64,000 bases of DNA from Actinospineispora eucalypti (GCA_014208095.1 JACHMT010000004.1:248001-312000), one strand, 5' to 3'; positions 25,739 to 33,988 are shown, numbered from the stretch's first letter. Numbers and translations: made by a program. Notes: a model not told the origin generated them from the letters alone.

Positions 25739-26923
25739 TTACCCCGCGTTTTGCCCGTCCGGCTTCATCGCGCGATCCAGCGCCTCAGCGCCTGCCCTGC
25801 TCGGATTCCGCCGGCCCATGTAGACGTCCTGGGTCATGGACGGCCGGGAGTGGCCGAGGACATCCGCGATCTGCCGAGCGGTGAGCCCGGCATCGTCGAG
25901 CAGGGTGGCCACGGTCTTCCGGAGCGTGCGGAAGGTCACCCACTCGTAGCCGGCCCGACGCAGGAACGGCCGCCACGCGCGGTTCCGTACGTTGGACGCT
26001 TCGCGCGGTGTCCCGACCGAACTCGGGAAGATCAGCCCGTTCGGGTCGACCGCCGAGCCTCGCCGTTCCACGAGCATGGCCACGCACCAGTCCGCCAACG
26101 GGATGGGCCGTGTCGAGTTCTCCGTCTTCCCCGAGTTGACGATCTTGCCCCTGCCGCGCGCACGGATGACGTTCCCGGCCATCTGGATCACCTTGGCGTC
26201 CTGGTCGAAGTTGGACCAGCCGGCGTTTAGTGCCTCGCCGGTCCGCTCTCCGGTGGCGAGGAAGAACCGCGCCAGGTCGGGCAGATCGTCGGCCATGGCC
26301 CGTTCGTCGAGGTCCAGCTTCCCCATCAGGTCCAGCACCTCGGCGGCGGTGAGCGAGCGCGACGCGGACGGCTTGTTCCGCGCTTTCCGGCTCTCCAGCC
26401 GTCCGACCTCGCGGACCGGGTTCGTCTCCAGTGCCCCGTGCCGCACGGCGAGCTGGCAGATCCCCGAGAGGATCGCCCGGACGGTCTTCGCTGAGCTTGC
26501 GCTGGACCGATCGCGCACCCGCCGGCACAGCGCGTCACAGATCGGCGTGGACACCTCGCGCACCCGCAGCTCACCCATCGCCGGCAGGATGATCGTTTCC
26601 AACCGGTGACGGTAGGTGTCGACTGTGCCCCAGGAACGATGTTGCTGGTCCGCGTCGCTCTCCAGCTCCCGCAGCCAGTGCGCCGCCGCTTCCCGAAAAC
26701 GCGAGTCCCCGGTGATGCCCGTGTCCTTGACCGGTGCCACCCAATCGCGGATCGCTTCCTTGAGCCGCTGTTCCGCCTTGGTCTGGGTCGGTGCGTAGCG
26801 TTCGACCGGGTAGACCTTCCCGTCGAAGTCTCGGTAGCGGCAGCGCGCCCGGTAGTTCTTCGGCCCGACCTCGTACACCTTGATCTTCCCGTGCGTGCCG
26901 AGGGGGAGTGGTGGGCGCGCCAT
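25739..26923 (-). CDS. int: Tyrosine site-specific recombinase (AICE integrase)
   Basis: The 394-residue product starts MARPPLPLGTHGKIKVYEVG. An N-terminal arm-binding part and a SAM-like core-binding domain (SWGTVDTYRHRLETIILPAMGE) precede the catalytic domain. Catalytic residues seen are Arg in TGERTGEAL, the second Arg in FRTLRKTVATLL, His in VLGHSRPSMTQ and nucleophile Tyr in DVYMGRR. The His of the usual HxxR box is Arg here. The start at 26923 overlaps the xis stop (TGATG). The gene ends 55 bp from attL, the usual AICE layout. Confidence 0.94.
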   Translation of the reverse strand: MARPPLPLGTHGKIKVYEVGPKNYRARCRYRDFDGKVYPVERYAPTQTKAEQRLKEAIRDWVAPVKDTGITGDSRFREAAAHWLRELESDADQQHRSWGTVDTYRHRLETIILPAMGELRVREVSTPICDALCRRVRDRSSASSAKTVRAILSGICQLAVRHGALETNPVREVGRLESRKARNKPSASRSLTAAEVLDLMGKLDLDERAMADDLPDLARFFLATGERTGEALNAGWSNFDQDAKVIQMAGNVIRARGRGKIVNSGKTENSTRPIPLADWCVAMLVERRGSAVDPNGLIFPSSVGTPREASNVRNRAWRPFLRRAGYEWVTFRTLRKTVATLLDDAGLTARQIADVLGHSRPSMTQDVYMGRRNPSRAGAEALDRAMKPDGQNAG

Positions 26924-27120
26924 CACGCACTCTCCTGCGACCGGAACCACGCCTGCACGTCCTCCGGGTCGTAACGCAGGTGCTTGCCCACTCGACGCCC
27001 GCGCGGCCCGACGTTCTTTCGCCGCCACTGGTAGAGCGTCTGCACCGGGATACCCAGGTACATGGCGACGTCATCCACCGTCCACAGCGGCGCCACACCA
27101 GTCGCTAACCCCGCGCTCAT
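26923..27120 (-). CDS. xis: Excisionase (MerR-like helix-turn-helix)
   Basis: The 65-residue protein has the excisionase-type winged helix: PLWTVDDVAMYLGIPVQTLYQWRRKNVGPRGRRVGKHLRYDPEDVQAWF. It should bind near the att sites and steer the integrase to excision. It overlaps both neighbours: ATGA with rep and TGATG with int, so rep-xis-int is translated as one coupled unit. Confidence 0.93.
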   Translation of the reverse strand: MSAGLATGVAPLWTVDDVAMYLGIPVQTLYQWRRKNVGPRGRRVGKHLRYDPEDVQAWFRSQESA

Positions 27121-28460
27121 TGATGCCCCTCCCGCCTGGTCTTCTCGCCGGGTAGGTGGCGTGCGCGTTCGCCGATAGCGTGCGCGAGTTCGTACTCAGC
27201 GTGGTTGCGGTGGCCGATGCTCACGACGTTCCAGTCGTTGACCACGATCACCTGGTCCGGGTCCAGGTCAGCGCCCAGCTCGGTGAGGGTGTGCCCGATT
27301 TGGAACCGGTGCTGCTCGGCGCGGATGGCGCGGAAGGTGGTGCTGTAGCGCTGGGATTTGGTGAGGAAGTGGCCTCGGAAGCCGAGCATGTGCGCCCACT
27401 TGCGCAGGTTCAGCCCGGCGTACTCGGGTAGGCCGCCGAGTTCCCACACCGTTTCGATGATCTTGCGGTGGTGCGGGGTCAGCTCCAGGTGCGCCAGGTC
27501 GTACTCCGACCGGATCGGCCGGTCGGCCGCCTCCATCTTCCCGGTGCCCTTGGTGGCGTACTTGGCGATGTACCCCGCCAGGCGTGCTTCGCTGATCTCC
27601 CCGTCCGCGTCCTGGATCTGCTCGGCCGCCGTGGTGGTGATGTCGCGGATGTCGAGCTGGACGCCCCACCCGATCTCCATCTCGGTCCCGTCCGGCCGGC
27701 AGACACCCAGCGTGGTGCCGGCCGCTTCCAGGAGCGCCTCCCGCAACACCTCGGAAGTCAGGCCAGCGGGTGGCTGGTCGGTGGGACCGTCCGGCCCATC
27801 CAGCCGGATCGCCGCGTGGAAGTGGACCAGGCCCCGCCGCTGGTACTCGGCCACCTTGGCGTAGGACAGCCGCGCTACGTGGCCGAACAGCCGGCCGGGC
27901 ACCCCGAGCCGGACCGCGAGCGCGCGACGCAGGGCGATGACGAACCGGTGCCAGAGCTTCCCGGCATGTGCCTGCCACAGCACCGCCCCCACGTAGTCAT
28001 AGCCCTCCGGGTCGATCGCCGCCCCGACACGCGGGTCATCCGCGTGGTGACGTTCCCGGCATCCGCAGGGGATGACGCGGCCGGTGCGGGTGACCCGGCG
28101 GGAGTGCACCGGCCCGAACGACGGCGCGGTCAGCGTGAGGAACACCCTCGGGTGCCCGGTCACCGTGGTGGGGACCTGCTTGTGGCCGCCGGACAACCCC
28201 GCGCGCAGCAGGTGAAAAGCGTCCGCCGCGTACCGGTGCGAACACGCCGGGCAGACGGTCTCCCGGCGGTTGCCGCACGGGGTGTAGATCTGCCCGGCGC
28301 GTTCCTGCAACAGCGTCCCGTCCGGGGCGATGAGCGCGCCGTAGCCGGCGAGCTTGACGGGCTTGGCGCATCCCCCGGTGGCGTACACCTTCGAGCGCCA
28401 GCGCTGGAAGTCCAGCGCGGTGATCCGGTCCCGGATCGGCTGGTCAACATCAACAGTCAT
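27117..28460 (-). CDS. repSA: RepSA-type replication initiator
   Basis: The 447-residue rolling-circle initiator has a Cys-rich region (YTPCGNRRETVCPACSHRYA, later IPCGCRERHH), the metal-binding HxH motif in GLVHFHAAIRLDG, and a likely catalytic Tyr in YIAKYATKGTG. This matches RepSA of pSAM2-like AICEs, which replicate after excision. I use the ATG at 28460; another ATG lies three codons upstream. A terminator just upstream separates it from the small genes further right. Confidence 0.92.
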   Translation of the reverse strand: MTVDVDQPIRDRITALDFQRWRSKVYATGGCAKPVKLAGYGALIAPDGTLLQERAGQIYTPCGNRRETVCPACSHRYAADAFHLLRAGLSGGHKQVPTTVTGHPRVFLTLTAPSFGPVHSRRVTRTGRVIPCGCRERHHADDPRVGAAIDPEGYDYVGAVLWQAHAGKLWHRFVIALRRALAVRLGVPGRLFGHVARLSYAKVAEYQRRGLVHFHAAIRLDGPDGPTDQPPAGLTSEVLREALLEAAGTTLGVCRPDGTEMEIGWGVQLDIRDITTTAAEQIQDADGEISEARLAGYIAKYATKGTGKMEAADRPIRSEYDLAHLELTPHHRKIIETVWELGGLPEYAGLNLRKWAHMLGFRGHFLTKSQRYSTTFRAIRAEQHRFQIGHTLTELGADLDPDQVIVVNDWNVVSIGHRNHAEYELAHAIGERARHLPGEKTRREGHQ

Positions 28461-28498
28461 AGGTATCAAGTCCTTAGCTTCACTAACGGAAAGTGGAC

Positions 28499-28542
28499 AA
28501 AAAAGAGGGAGGCCGGCCGCCCGGTGTGACGGCTGGCCCCCC
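28499..28542 (-). terminator. Rho-independent terminator upstream of rep
   Basis: Read on the minus strand, a 13-bp stem with one mismatch and one G-U pair (28530-28542 with 28507-28519) is followed by CTCTTTTTT. It would stop transcripts of the 51-aa and tra-side genes before rep, implying that rep-xis-int has its own promoter between 28461 and 28498. Confidence 0.75.
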
Positions 28543-28566
28543 CTTGAAGGTGGTGCCTACCTCGGG

Positions 28567-28722
28567 TTATCGGCGCCAGCCGACGTCCCGGGCTTCCTGC
28601 TCGCGCCGTTCCTGTGCTCGCTGGTCGTCAGCGGCGGTACGGCGAGAGCTGTTCTTCTGCTCGAACATCTCCTCGCGGGTGACGACGGGCAGGTCTTTGA
28701 ACGGGTCTTTTCTGGTAAACAT
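28567..28722 (-). CDS. Small charged protein (51 aa) of the AICE
   Basis: The product reads MFTRKDPFKDLPVVTREEMF and continues with a very charged tail (RAQERREQEARD). A GGAG sits nine bases before the ATG. The frame is open upstream, but the earlier codons look like non-coding sequence. I know no function. It is followed by a strong terminator. Confidence 0.6.
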   Translation of the reverse strand: MFTRKDPFKDLPVVTREEMFEQKNSSRRTAADDQRAQERREQEARDVGWRR

Positions 28723-28881
28723 GGGCCTGCTCCTGAGGGAGTGGCCCGGTCGACGGAACGTTCTTGGTCGGATGAGCCGTCGGCCGGGCGCAACCTGGTT
28801 TGGTCCGGACGGACCCGGCAACCCCTCAACACGTGGTCTGCTGGGGTTGAGGGGCACCGCGACCGCCGGACCGCTACCGGG

Positions 28882-29097
28882 TCATTTGGGCCACCACCAG
28901 CACCAGACCTCGGCCTCGGTGAGCCACTCCCGGCACAGTGACCGGATCGTCCACACCTCGGCGAGGACAGCGGCGATGATGGCGACGGTCAGATACCCGG
29001 TGTCCTCGGTGAACAGCCACACCGCCCCGACCCCGAGCGCGAGCCACAGGGTGGTCTTGAACCAGGTCTTGAGCACCCATCCCGTGGTGGACAACAT
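28882..29097 (-). CDS. Small two-span membrane protein (71 aa), SpdB-like by position
   Basis: Two hydrophobic segments (LKTWFKTTLWLALGVGAVWLF and GYLTVAIIAAVLAEVWTI) are followed by a Trp-rich tail ending EVWCWWWPK. The ATG at 29097 overlaps the tra stop as TGATG. In AICEs and Streptomyces plasmids, small membrane 'spread' proteins are encoded after tra; that role is inferred from position, not from sequence identity. Confidence 0.65.
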   Translation of the reverse strand: MLSTTGWVLKTWFKTTLWLALGVGAVWLFTEDTGYLTVAIIAAVLAEVWTIRSLCREWLTEAEVWCWWWPK

Positions 29098-30503
29098 CAC
29101 GCCACCTCCCCCGTGTTGCGGACCACCGCGAGCCCAGCCGGCGGCAGGGGTGCACACCGCTTGACCAGTTCGGTGATGTCCTCGTCGGTGGTGTGCCCCA
29201 GCCGCAGCCGACGCGGCAGCCGAGAACCCTTGTCCACGCGGAACCCGATCCCGGCGTGCTCCTCATCCAGCGGGATCTCATCGGCCAGCGCGCCCCGGTC
29301 CCGCGCCCCATCACCCAGGGCCATGTCCACGTGGCTGGCGGCCGTGACGCCGAGGCAGATGCGGGTCGTGAACAGCTCCCGGATCTCCACAACGTCCTTG
29401 GACGGTTCCTGGACGTAGCCGGCCACGTTGAACAGCGTGTTCCGACCCTGAGTCATGATCTCCGAGAGCAGCGCGATCGCCTCACCCCGATCACCGCGGC
29501 TGGCGAACGCGGTCAGCATCGCCAACTCATCCACCATGATCAGGTCCTGCGGCGAATCCGGACCGAGGACCGCCCGGCGCATCTTGTCCCCGCGTAGCCG
29601 CTGCTGGGCGGCCTTCATGTCCTCCCGCGCCTCCCGCAGCAACTCCAGCGCGTCCTCGGTGGTGACCGCGCGCCGGTAGAACAGCTCCTTCCCGATCTCG
29701 GTTTCGGTGCCGCCCTTCGGGTCGATCACCCGCACCCGCACCAAGCCGTCGCGGATCATCGGACCCATCTGCCGCAACGGCCCCCAGATCGTGGAACTCT
29801 TCCCCGTCCCGGTCGCCCCGGCCACGAATAGGTGCGAGGTACCGGTGACCGAGACCAGGACTGGTTGGCCGAACTCGTCATCCCCGATGTCCAGCGCGGA
29901 CAGGTCCACCTCATCCACCGAAGTCGGGATCTCCGGGGCCGGCAGCGGCACGGCGAACGGGTTTTCCCGCTCGACGACCACCGTCAACCGCCCCGGGCGT
30001 GCTTTGGCCACCGCGACCCGGTGCGCGCACAACGCCTCCGCGAGCGCCTCCGACCGGTCCGTCCAGGCGCGCAGGTCTTGACCGCGGACCATGCGGACCC
30101 GCAGCACATCAATCGAGGGGGTGACTGCCCGCACCCGCTCCAGGCGAGGCACCAGGATCTCCCCGGTGAGCCGGTTGTCCCGGGTCAGGTCGCACTCGAA
30201 CAACAGCGCACCCCACAAACCGCCCCGGTAGTCCCACCACCGCCGCTTGAACGCCCGCAGCGTCGGCAACACCCACCGGTCGAACGTGGGCGGATGAACC
30301 CGCCACCACACCAGCAGCACGCCCACCGCGCCGGCGAGGGTGTAGGCGACCGGCAGCCAGCCGTAGCGCGCCCACCCGGCCACCAGCACGGCCGGCACCG
30401 ACCACACCAGCGGGTGGCGCCACAGCCACGCGAGGGTCTTCATGTCCCGGCCGGTCGGGCGCGTGGCCCGGCCCCCCGGCTTGTATCCGTTACCCTTACT
30501 CAT
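29097..30503 (-). CDS. traSA: FtsK/SpoIIIE-type DNA translocase, TraSA-like conjugation protein
   Basis: The 468-residue protein pumps double-stranded AICE DNA to the recipient. Two membrane segments (HPLVWSVPAVLVAGWARYGW and LPVAYTLAGAVGVLLVWW) precede the motor. Walker A is GATGTGKSS, and Walker B is DLIMVDELAML. The C-terminal part (GHTTDEDITELVKRC) may include the winged helix that reads the clt repeats. The start is ATG 30503 (MSKGNGYKPGG) after GAGGTGGG; the longer frame begins with TTG. Confidence 0.92.
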   Translation of the reverse strand: MSKGNGYKPGGRATRPTGRDMKTLAWLWRHPLVWSVPAVLVAGWARYGWLPVAYTLAGAVGVLLVWWRVHPPTFDRWVLPTLRAFKRRWWDYRGGLWGALLFECDLTRDNRLTGEILVPRLERVRAVTPSIDVLRVRMVRGQDLRAWTDRSEALAEALCAHRVAVAKARPGRLTVVVERENPFAVPLPAPEIPTSVDEVDLSALDIGDDEFGQPVLVSVTGTSHLFVAGATGTGKSSTIWGPLRQMGPMIRDGLVRVRVIDPKGGTETEIGKELFYRRAVTTEDALELLREAREDMKAAQQRLRGDKMRRAVLGPDSPQDLIMVDELAMLTAFASRGDRGEAIALLSEIMTQGRNTLFNVAGYVQEPSKDVVEIRELFTTRICLGVTAASHVDMALGDGARDRGALADEIPLDEEHAGIGFRVDKGSRLPRRLRLGHTTDEDITELVKRCAPLPPAGLAVVRNTGEVA

Positions 30504-30562
30504 CACTACCCACCTCAATCAGAATTCGTCGCAATTTCGGGTTTGGTTCAGGCAGGTAGAGC

Positions 30563-30605
30563 GGGTGCCCGCCGTCGTATCCGCCAAGATCACCGGCGGG
30601 CACCC
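30563..30605. terminator. 12-bp perfect hairpin upstream of tra
   Basis: GGGTGCCCGCCG (30563-30574) pairs perfectly with CGGCGGGCACCC (30594-30605) around 19 bases. It lies between the 61-aa gene and tra on the minus strand. There is no T-run, so it could be an attenuator or protein site as well as a terminator. Confidence 0.5.
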
Positions 30606-30618
30606 ACCCCACCCTCAT

Positions 30619-30804
30619 TCACCTTCTCGGGAAACGGGGTCGGGCCGAATCAATCAGCACCGTCAGCATCGCCATATCCAGCGCGAGCTTGTGATGCGTG
30701 TTCTTGAACCCACCCGCCCGGTACGGGATGCCGTGTACCGCTTTCCGGAGTTGCTTCATGGCGACGTCGAGTTCTTCCAGCGCGCCGTCCACCCTGCGTG
30801 ACAT
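30619..30804 (-). CDS. Unknown AICE protein (61 aa)
   Basis: The sequence begins MSRRVDGALEELDVAMKQLR and is helical and basic. A GGGGAGG motif precedes the ATG at a good distance. No family is recognised. It is the last of a run of small genes transcribed toward tra. Confidence 0.6.
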   Translation of the reverse strand: MSRRVDGALEELDVAMKQLRKAVHGIPYRAGGFKNTHHKLALDMAMLTVLIDSARPRFPRR

Positions 30805-30817
30805 ACCGGCCTCCCCT

Positions 30818-31117
30818 TTATTTCCATTCGCGGGAGACCAGTTCGGCCTCCCACTTCTTCGACGCGGTCACCATGATTTGCAGCGACCGCCCGGCCTTCT
30901 TCGCCGCCTTCATCAACTCTTCGGCATCCGGAATCCGGTAACTCGCCACCGTCGCCTTATGGTCGGCGGCTTCGTTGATGAGCTTCTCGATATCGCCCAT
31001 CGCCACATCCAGCAGCACCAGCGACTTCCAAAACTCCTGATACTTCCGCAAAGCGCGCTGGTTCACCGGCCGCAAATTCATCTTCGCCGCCGCCACCGTC
31101 GACAACGCGGTCGCCAT
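30818..31117 (-). CDS. Unknown helical AICE protein (99 aa)
   Basis: The product starts MATALSTVAAAKMNLRPVNQ and contains long amphipathic helices (KYQEFWKSLVLLDVAMGDIEK, MKAAKKAGRSLQIMVTASKK). The ATG at 31117 overlaps the upstream stop (TGATG), so the open frame beyond it is a shadow. No function can be assigned. Confidence 0.65.
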   Translation of the reverse strand: MATALSTVAAAKMNLRPVNQRALRKYQEFWKSLVLLDVAMGDIEKLINEAADHKATVASYRIPDAEELMKAAKKAGRSLQIMVTASKKWEAELVSREWK

Positions 31118-31476
31118 CACGCCACCGCCCCGGCCCTGGCAGCCTTCGCCGCCGCCGCGCGCTGCCGCTGGACCACATCGGCCTCGGCTTCCAGCACCCT
31201 GTTCGACGCCAACCACTCGGCGTCGAGGATGGCCCGCCACACCACGTGCGGCTGACCCGTCAGCAGCGCCCACTCACCGAGCCGGCCCCACTGCACCCGC
31301 AGCCGCTCATACCAGTCCATCCGCCAACGCGCCGCCTCTACCAGCTCCCCCCAGCTCGGAGTCTTCCCAAGCTGAGGCCGGCTCTTGGCCTCCAGATACA
31401 GCGCGTCCACCGCCGCCTCGACCCGTTCCGGTGTGCACTCCGGACGCACCCGCGTCTGTCCCGTCTTGGTCGTCAT
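31117..31476 (-). CDS. Unknown AICE protein (119 aa)
   Basis: The protein is charged and helical: TPERVEAAVDALYLEAKSR, WGELVEAARWRMDWYERLRV, and an Ala/Arg-rich C-terminus. Coupled by TGATG to the next gene and 3 bp from the previous one, it is part of the same operon. Unrecognised. Confidence 0.65.
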   Translation of the reverse strand: MTTKTGQTRVRPECTPERVEAAVDALYLEAKSRPQLGKTPSWGELVEAARWRMDWYERLRVQWGRLGEWALLTGQPHVVWRAILDAEWLASNRVLEAEADVVQRQRAAAAKAARAGAVA

Positions 31477-31479
31477 GGG

Positions 31480-31728
31480 TCACACGCCCTTCCGGATCGC
31501 GACCTGAGCCAGCCGGATGCCCTCAGCCACCCCGGCCCGCCACGCCTGCTCAGTCGGGACCTCCCGCTCCCCCGACCGCGCCCACTGCCGCCGCTCCCGC
31601 TCCAGCCGGCGCACCAGCCGCCCCACACCCCGCTGCTTCGGCGCCCTGACCTCCGTACCGTTATTCATGTCGTTTCCGCTCCCACTTGTATTGGTTTCCG
31701 TCCGCCGTGCCGTACTCGTTGCGCTCAT
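31480..31728 (-). CDS. Unknown AICE protein (82 aa)
   Basis: The ATG at 31728 has an excellent ribosome site, AGGAGG seven bases upstream. The product begins MSATSTARRTETNTSGSGND, low in complexity, then becomes basic (RGVGRLVRRLERERRQWARS). A second possible start is the Met at codon 21. Unrecognised; it could bind nucleic acid, given its charge. Confidence 0.6.
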   Translation of the reverse strand: MSATSTARRTETNTSGSGNDMNNGTEVRAPKQRGVGRLVRRLERERRQWARSGEREVPTEQAWRAGVAEGIRLAQVAIRKGV

Positions 31729-31739
31729 ATGTGAACCTC

Positions 31740-31859
31740 CTATTCGTCGCCGGTACCGCCGCACTCCGGGCATTCCCCGCCGTCACGGCAGATGTCACAG
31801 AACTCGTCTTCCTCGCAGGCCAGGCAATCGCCCGTCCCCGCGCACGTTCCGCACTCCAT
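31740..31859 (-). CDS. 39-aa zinc-ribbon-like miniprotein
   Basis: The protein is almost entirely cysteine motif: CGTCAGTG, CLAC, FCDIC and CPECGGTG give four Cys pairs resembling two DnaJ-type CxxCxGxG zinc knuckles. GGGAGG lies five bases before the ATG at 31859. The stop is 11 bp before the next gene. It may bind two zinc ions. It is short enough to be missed by gene callers. Confidence 0.65.
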   Translation of the reverse strand: MECGTCAGTGDCLACEEDEFCDICRDGGECPECGGTGDE

Positions 31860-32027
31860 GCGCACCTCCCGTCCACTCGTTTCTCGACACGTTTCTGTCA
31901 TTCCGGCGCGCACGAATTGCGCCGGTTTTTGGCATGGGGGTATCCACTGTGGAATTGTCAAAGAACTATCGATCAACCACTCCGGAACACGACCGGCCAA
32001 ACGCTCAGCCGCGCCCCGTATCGCCGC

Positions 32028-32411
32028 TTACTTCTCCGAGGCCGCCGAAACCGCCATCGGCTCGGTACCGGTCAACTTCATGCCCAGCGCCTTGAACGCC
32101 AGACCAGACGACACCCGACCGGTCTCCTCATCGCGCATCTCCCACGCATTCACCCGCGCGTCGATCAGCTCGACCCACTCACCCTCGCCGAAACCCTCAC
32201 CAGGGTCCGACGCCAGCGTCACCCGGATCTCCTCACCCTTCGGAGTCCGCTGCCCCGCCACCGGCCGCTGCTTCACAAACAGCGACACCACAAACTGAGT
32301 CGCCCCGTTCCGATCCGTCACCGGACCCGAACCATCACGCTTCTGCTTCACCTCCGGCGCCTCCACCACAGTCAGCCGGAACCCGTTCAGCGCCACTGGG
32401 ATGTCTCGCAT
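32028..32411 (-). CDS. Conserved-type AICE protein (127 aa), unknown
   Basis: The protein starts MRDIPVALNGFRLTVVEAPE and has a beta-rich look with GATQFVVSLFVKQRPVAG and FGEGEWVELIDARVNAWEMR. I recall similar first genes in other Streptomyces-type AICE operons, without known function; single-strand-binding-like folds are possible. A GGAGGAG motif precedes the ATG at 32411. It is the first gene leftward from the operator region and so is probably controlled by the GntR-type regulator. Confidence 0.65.
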   Translation of the reverse strand: MRDIPVALNGFRLTVVEAPEVKQKRDGSGPVTDRNGATQFVVSLFVKQRPVAGQRTPKGEEIRVTLASDPGEGFGEGEWVELIDARVNAWEMRDEETGRVSSGLAFKALGMKLTGTEPMAVSAASEK

Positions 32412-32433
32412 CGGTCGCTCCTCCTCTCCTTTG

Positions 32434-32507
32434 GTCAACAGGTCCTCATTAGGACTCAACCAACGTAACACGCCTCTCGGAGACCTGTCAACAGGTCCTC
32501 ATGAGGA
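32434..32507. promoter_or_regulatory. Two 21-bp operator copies between divergent AICE promoters
   Basis: GTCAACAGGTCCTCATTAGG plus A (32434-32454) and GTCAACAGGTCCTCATGAGG plus A (32487-32507) differ at one base and are 53 bp apart, five helical turns. The second contains the palindrome TCCTCATGAGGA and also forms GACCTGT-CA-ACAGGTC (32482-32497). They lie between the 127-aa gene and the GntR-type gene, so they are the likely binding sites for that repressor. Confidence 0.75.
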
Positions 32508-32558
32508 GTAGGGTGAGGAGGCGATGACAGCAGTAGACGAGAGATCAGGAAGCAGTCC

Positions 32559-33341
32559 ATGACCATCGACCTCGGTGCCCGCGCACCGAAGTACCAGCGC
32601 ATCGCCGAGCAGCTACGGCGCGAGATCGCCGCTGGTCAGTACAAGCCCGGCGAGCGTATGCCGGCCGAAACCGACCTGGTAGAACGCTTCGGCGTCAGCC
32701 TGCCGACGATTCGCCAGGCACTGTCTGTCCTGCGCGCCGAGGGGCTGATTGAGTCGCGCCAGGGCAAGGGGACCTTCGTCAAGGAGACCCGCAAGCTCCA
32801 GCGGCGCTCTCGCCACCGCTACGGACGCGCACGGGCTGACGGCAAGCTCCTGACGTCTCATCTTCGACACGAGATCGCCGCAGCCGGACGGGAAGCCACT
32901 CCAAGCCACGTGGCCGAAGCCATCGCAGACGCGCCCGCCGAGATGGTTGTCCGCCGCCGCGTGCTCCGCGACGCCGAATCCGGCCAGGCCGAAGAGGTCG
33001 GCGCGAGCTACATCCCGACCGACATCGCCGGCGGGACGTTCCTCGAAGAGCCCACCGTCGTGCCCAAGGCGCTGTTCCTCTGCGTCGAAGACCTCAGCGG
33101 CACCACCTACGCGTACGCGCGCGACCGCTGGGAAGTGCGCATGCCCTCGGCGTACGAGGCCGATGTGCTGGACCTCGTGCCCGGCGCCACCGTCATTCAC
33201 GTCCTGCACGTAGCCGAAGGTGCGGACGGCCGTGTCCTGGAGGTCTCCGAGTCGGTATGGCCCTCCGACCGGATCGTCATCCTCGACGACTACCCGATCA
33301 CTCCGGACGCCGAGGTCCCCGGCGCCCCCTCGGAGGTCTGA
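32559..33341 (+). CDS. GntR-family (HutC/UTRA) regulator, KorSA-like
   Basis: The 260-residue protein has a GntR winged helix (YQRIAEQLRREIAAGQYKPGERMPAETDLVERFGVSLPTIRQALSVLRAEGLIESRQGKGTFV) and a UTRA ligand domain (about 95-245). KorSA of pSAM2 is a GntR regulator that keeps the element silent; position and divergence from the element operon fit that role. It is coupled to the next gene by TGATG. Confidence 0.88.
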   Translation: MTIDLGARAPKYQRIAEQLRREIAAGQYKPGERMPAETDLVERFGVSLPTIRQALSVLRAEGLIESRQGKGTFVKETRKLQRRSRHRYGRARADGKLLTSHLRHEIAAAGREATPSHVAEAIADAPAEMVVRRRVLRDAESGQAEEVGASYIPTDIAGGTFLEEPTVVPKALFLCVEDLSGTTYAYARDRWEVRMPSAYEADVLDLVPGATVIHVLHVAEGADGRVLEVSESVWPSDRIVILDDYPITPDAEVPGAPSEV

Positions 33342-33988
33342 TGACGGCGAACGACGCGCCTCGCCTCAAGAACCACTGGTGGTCCCGCCCAGGCTGGCAT
33401 CCCGGCCGGATCATGTACACCTGGCACATCACGTTCGAACACGCGACCGAGCTGCACGAGCACGTTCGCGCCTACCAGGCCGCCCTCACGCTCCCAGATC
33501 TACAGCTCATCCCGCCCCGCTGGCTACACCTCACGGTCCAAGGTCTCGGATACACCGACGAAGTGGGCGCCGATCTCCTGGACCGAAGCGGCATTGCCGT
33601 TGCGGAGGCTCTCCAACGCGTGCCGCCCTTTGACCTCAGCTTCGGCCGGCCCGACATACGGGGCGAAGCCATCGCCATGGCTCCCCGGCCGGCCGAGCCG
33701 TTGCAGGAAGTTTGGCGAACCATCCGCCAGGCCATCGCCGAGGTGACCGGAGAGGGTGCGGTGCACACCGGACCCGAGCAGGCCAACGGATTCCGACCCC
33801 ATGTCAGCGTCGCCTACAGCAGCGCCGACCACGACGCCGAGCCCTACGCCCAGGCACTCGATTCCGTGCGACAGCCCGTTACGACCACCCACGTGAACGC
33901 AGTGAGCCTTATCCGCCAGGAACGACTCCTCGCTCCCCACTGGCTCTACCGCTGGACCACTGCCGCCGTCGCCCCGCTCAACGACTGA
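33341..33988 (+). CDS. 2H phosphoesterase / 2'-5' RNA ligase family protein
   Basis: The 215-residue protein has the two His boxes of the LigT/2H superfamily: HLTVQGLG (residues about 65-72) and HVSVAYSS (about 150). Both are complete HxT/S motifs, so it should be an active phosphodiesterase or ligase on 2',3'- or 2',5'-linked nucleotides or RNA. The start overlaps the regulator stop (TGATG). Its coupling to the master repressor suggests a control function, which is inference. Confidence 0.82.
   Translation: MTANDAPRLKNHWWSRPGWHPGRIMYTWHITFEHATELHEHVRAYQAALTLPDLQLIPPRWLHLTVQGLGYTDEVGADLLDRSGIAVAEALQRVPPFDLSFGRPDIRGEAIAMAPRPAEPLQEVWRTIRQAIAEVTGEGAVHTGPEQANGFRPHVSVAYSSADHDAEPYAQALDSVRQPVTTTHVNAVSLIRQERLLAPHWLYRWTTAAVAPLND

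Noticed and set aside
31661..31876. Basic 71-codon frame overlapping the 82-aa and 39-aa AICE genes
   Set aside because: It overlaps two frames with strong ribosome sites and has no start context or domain.
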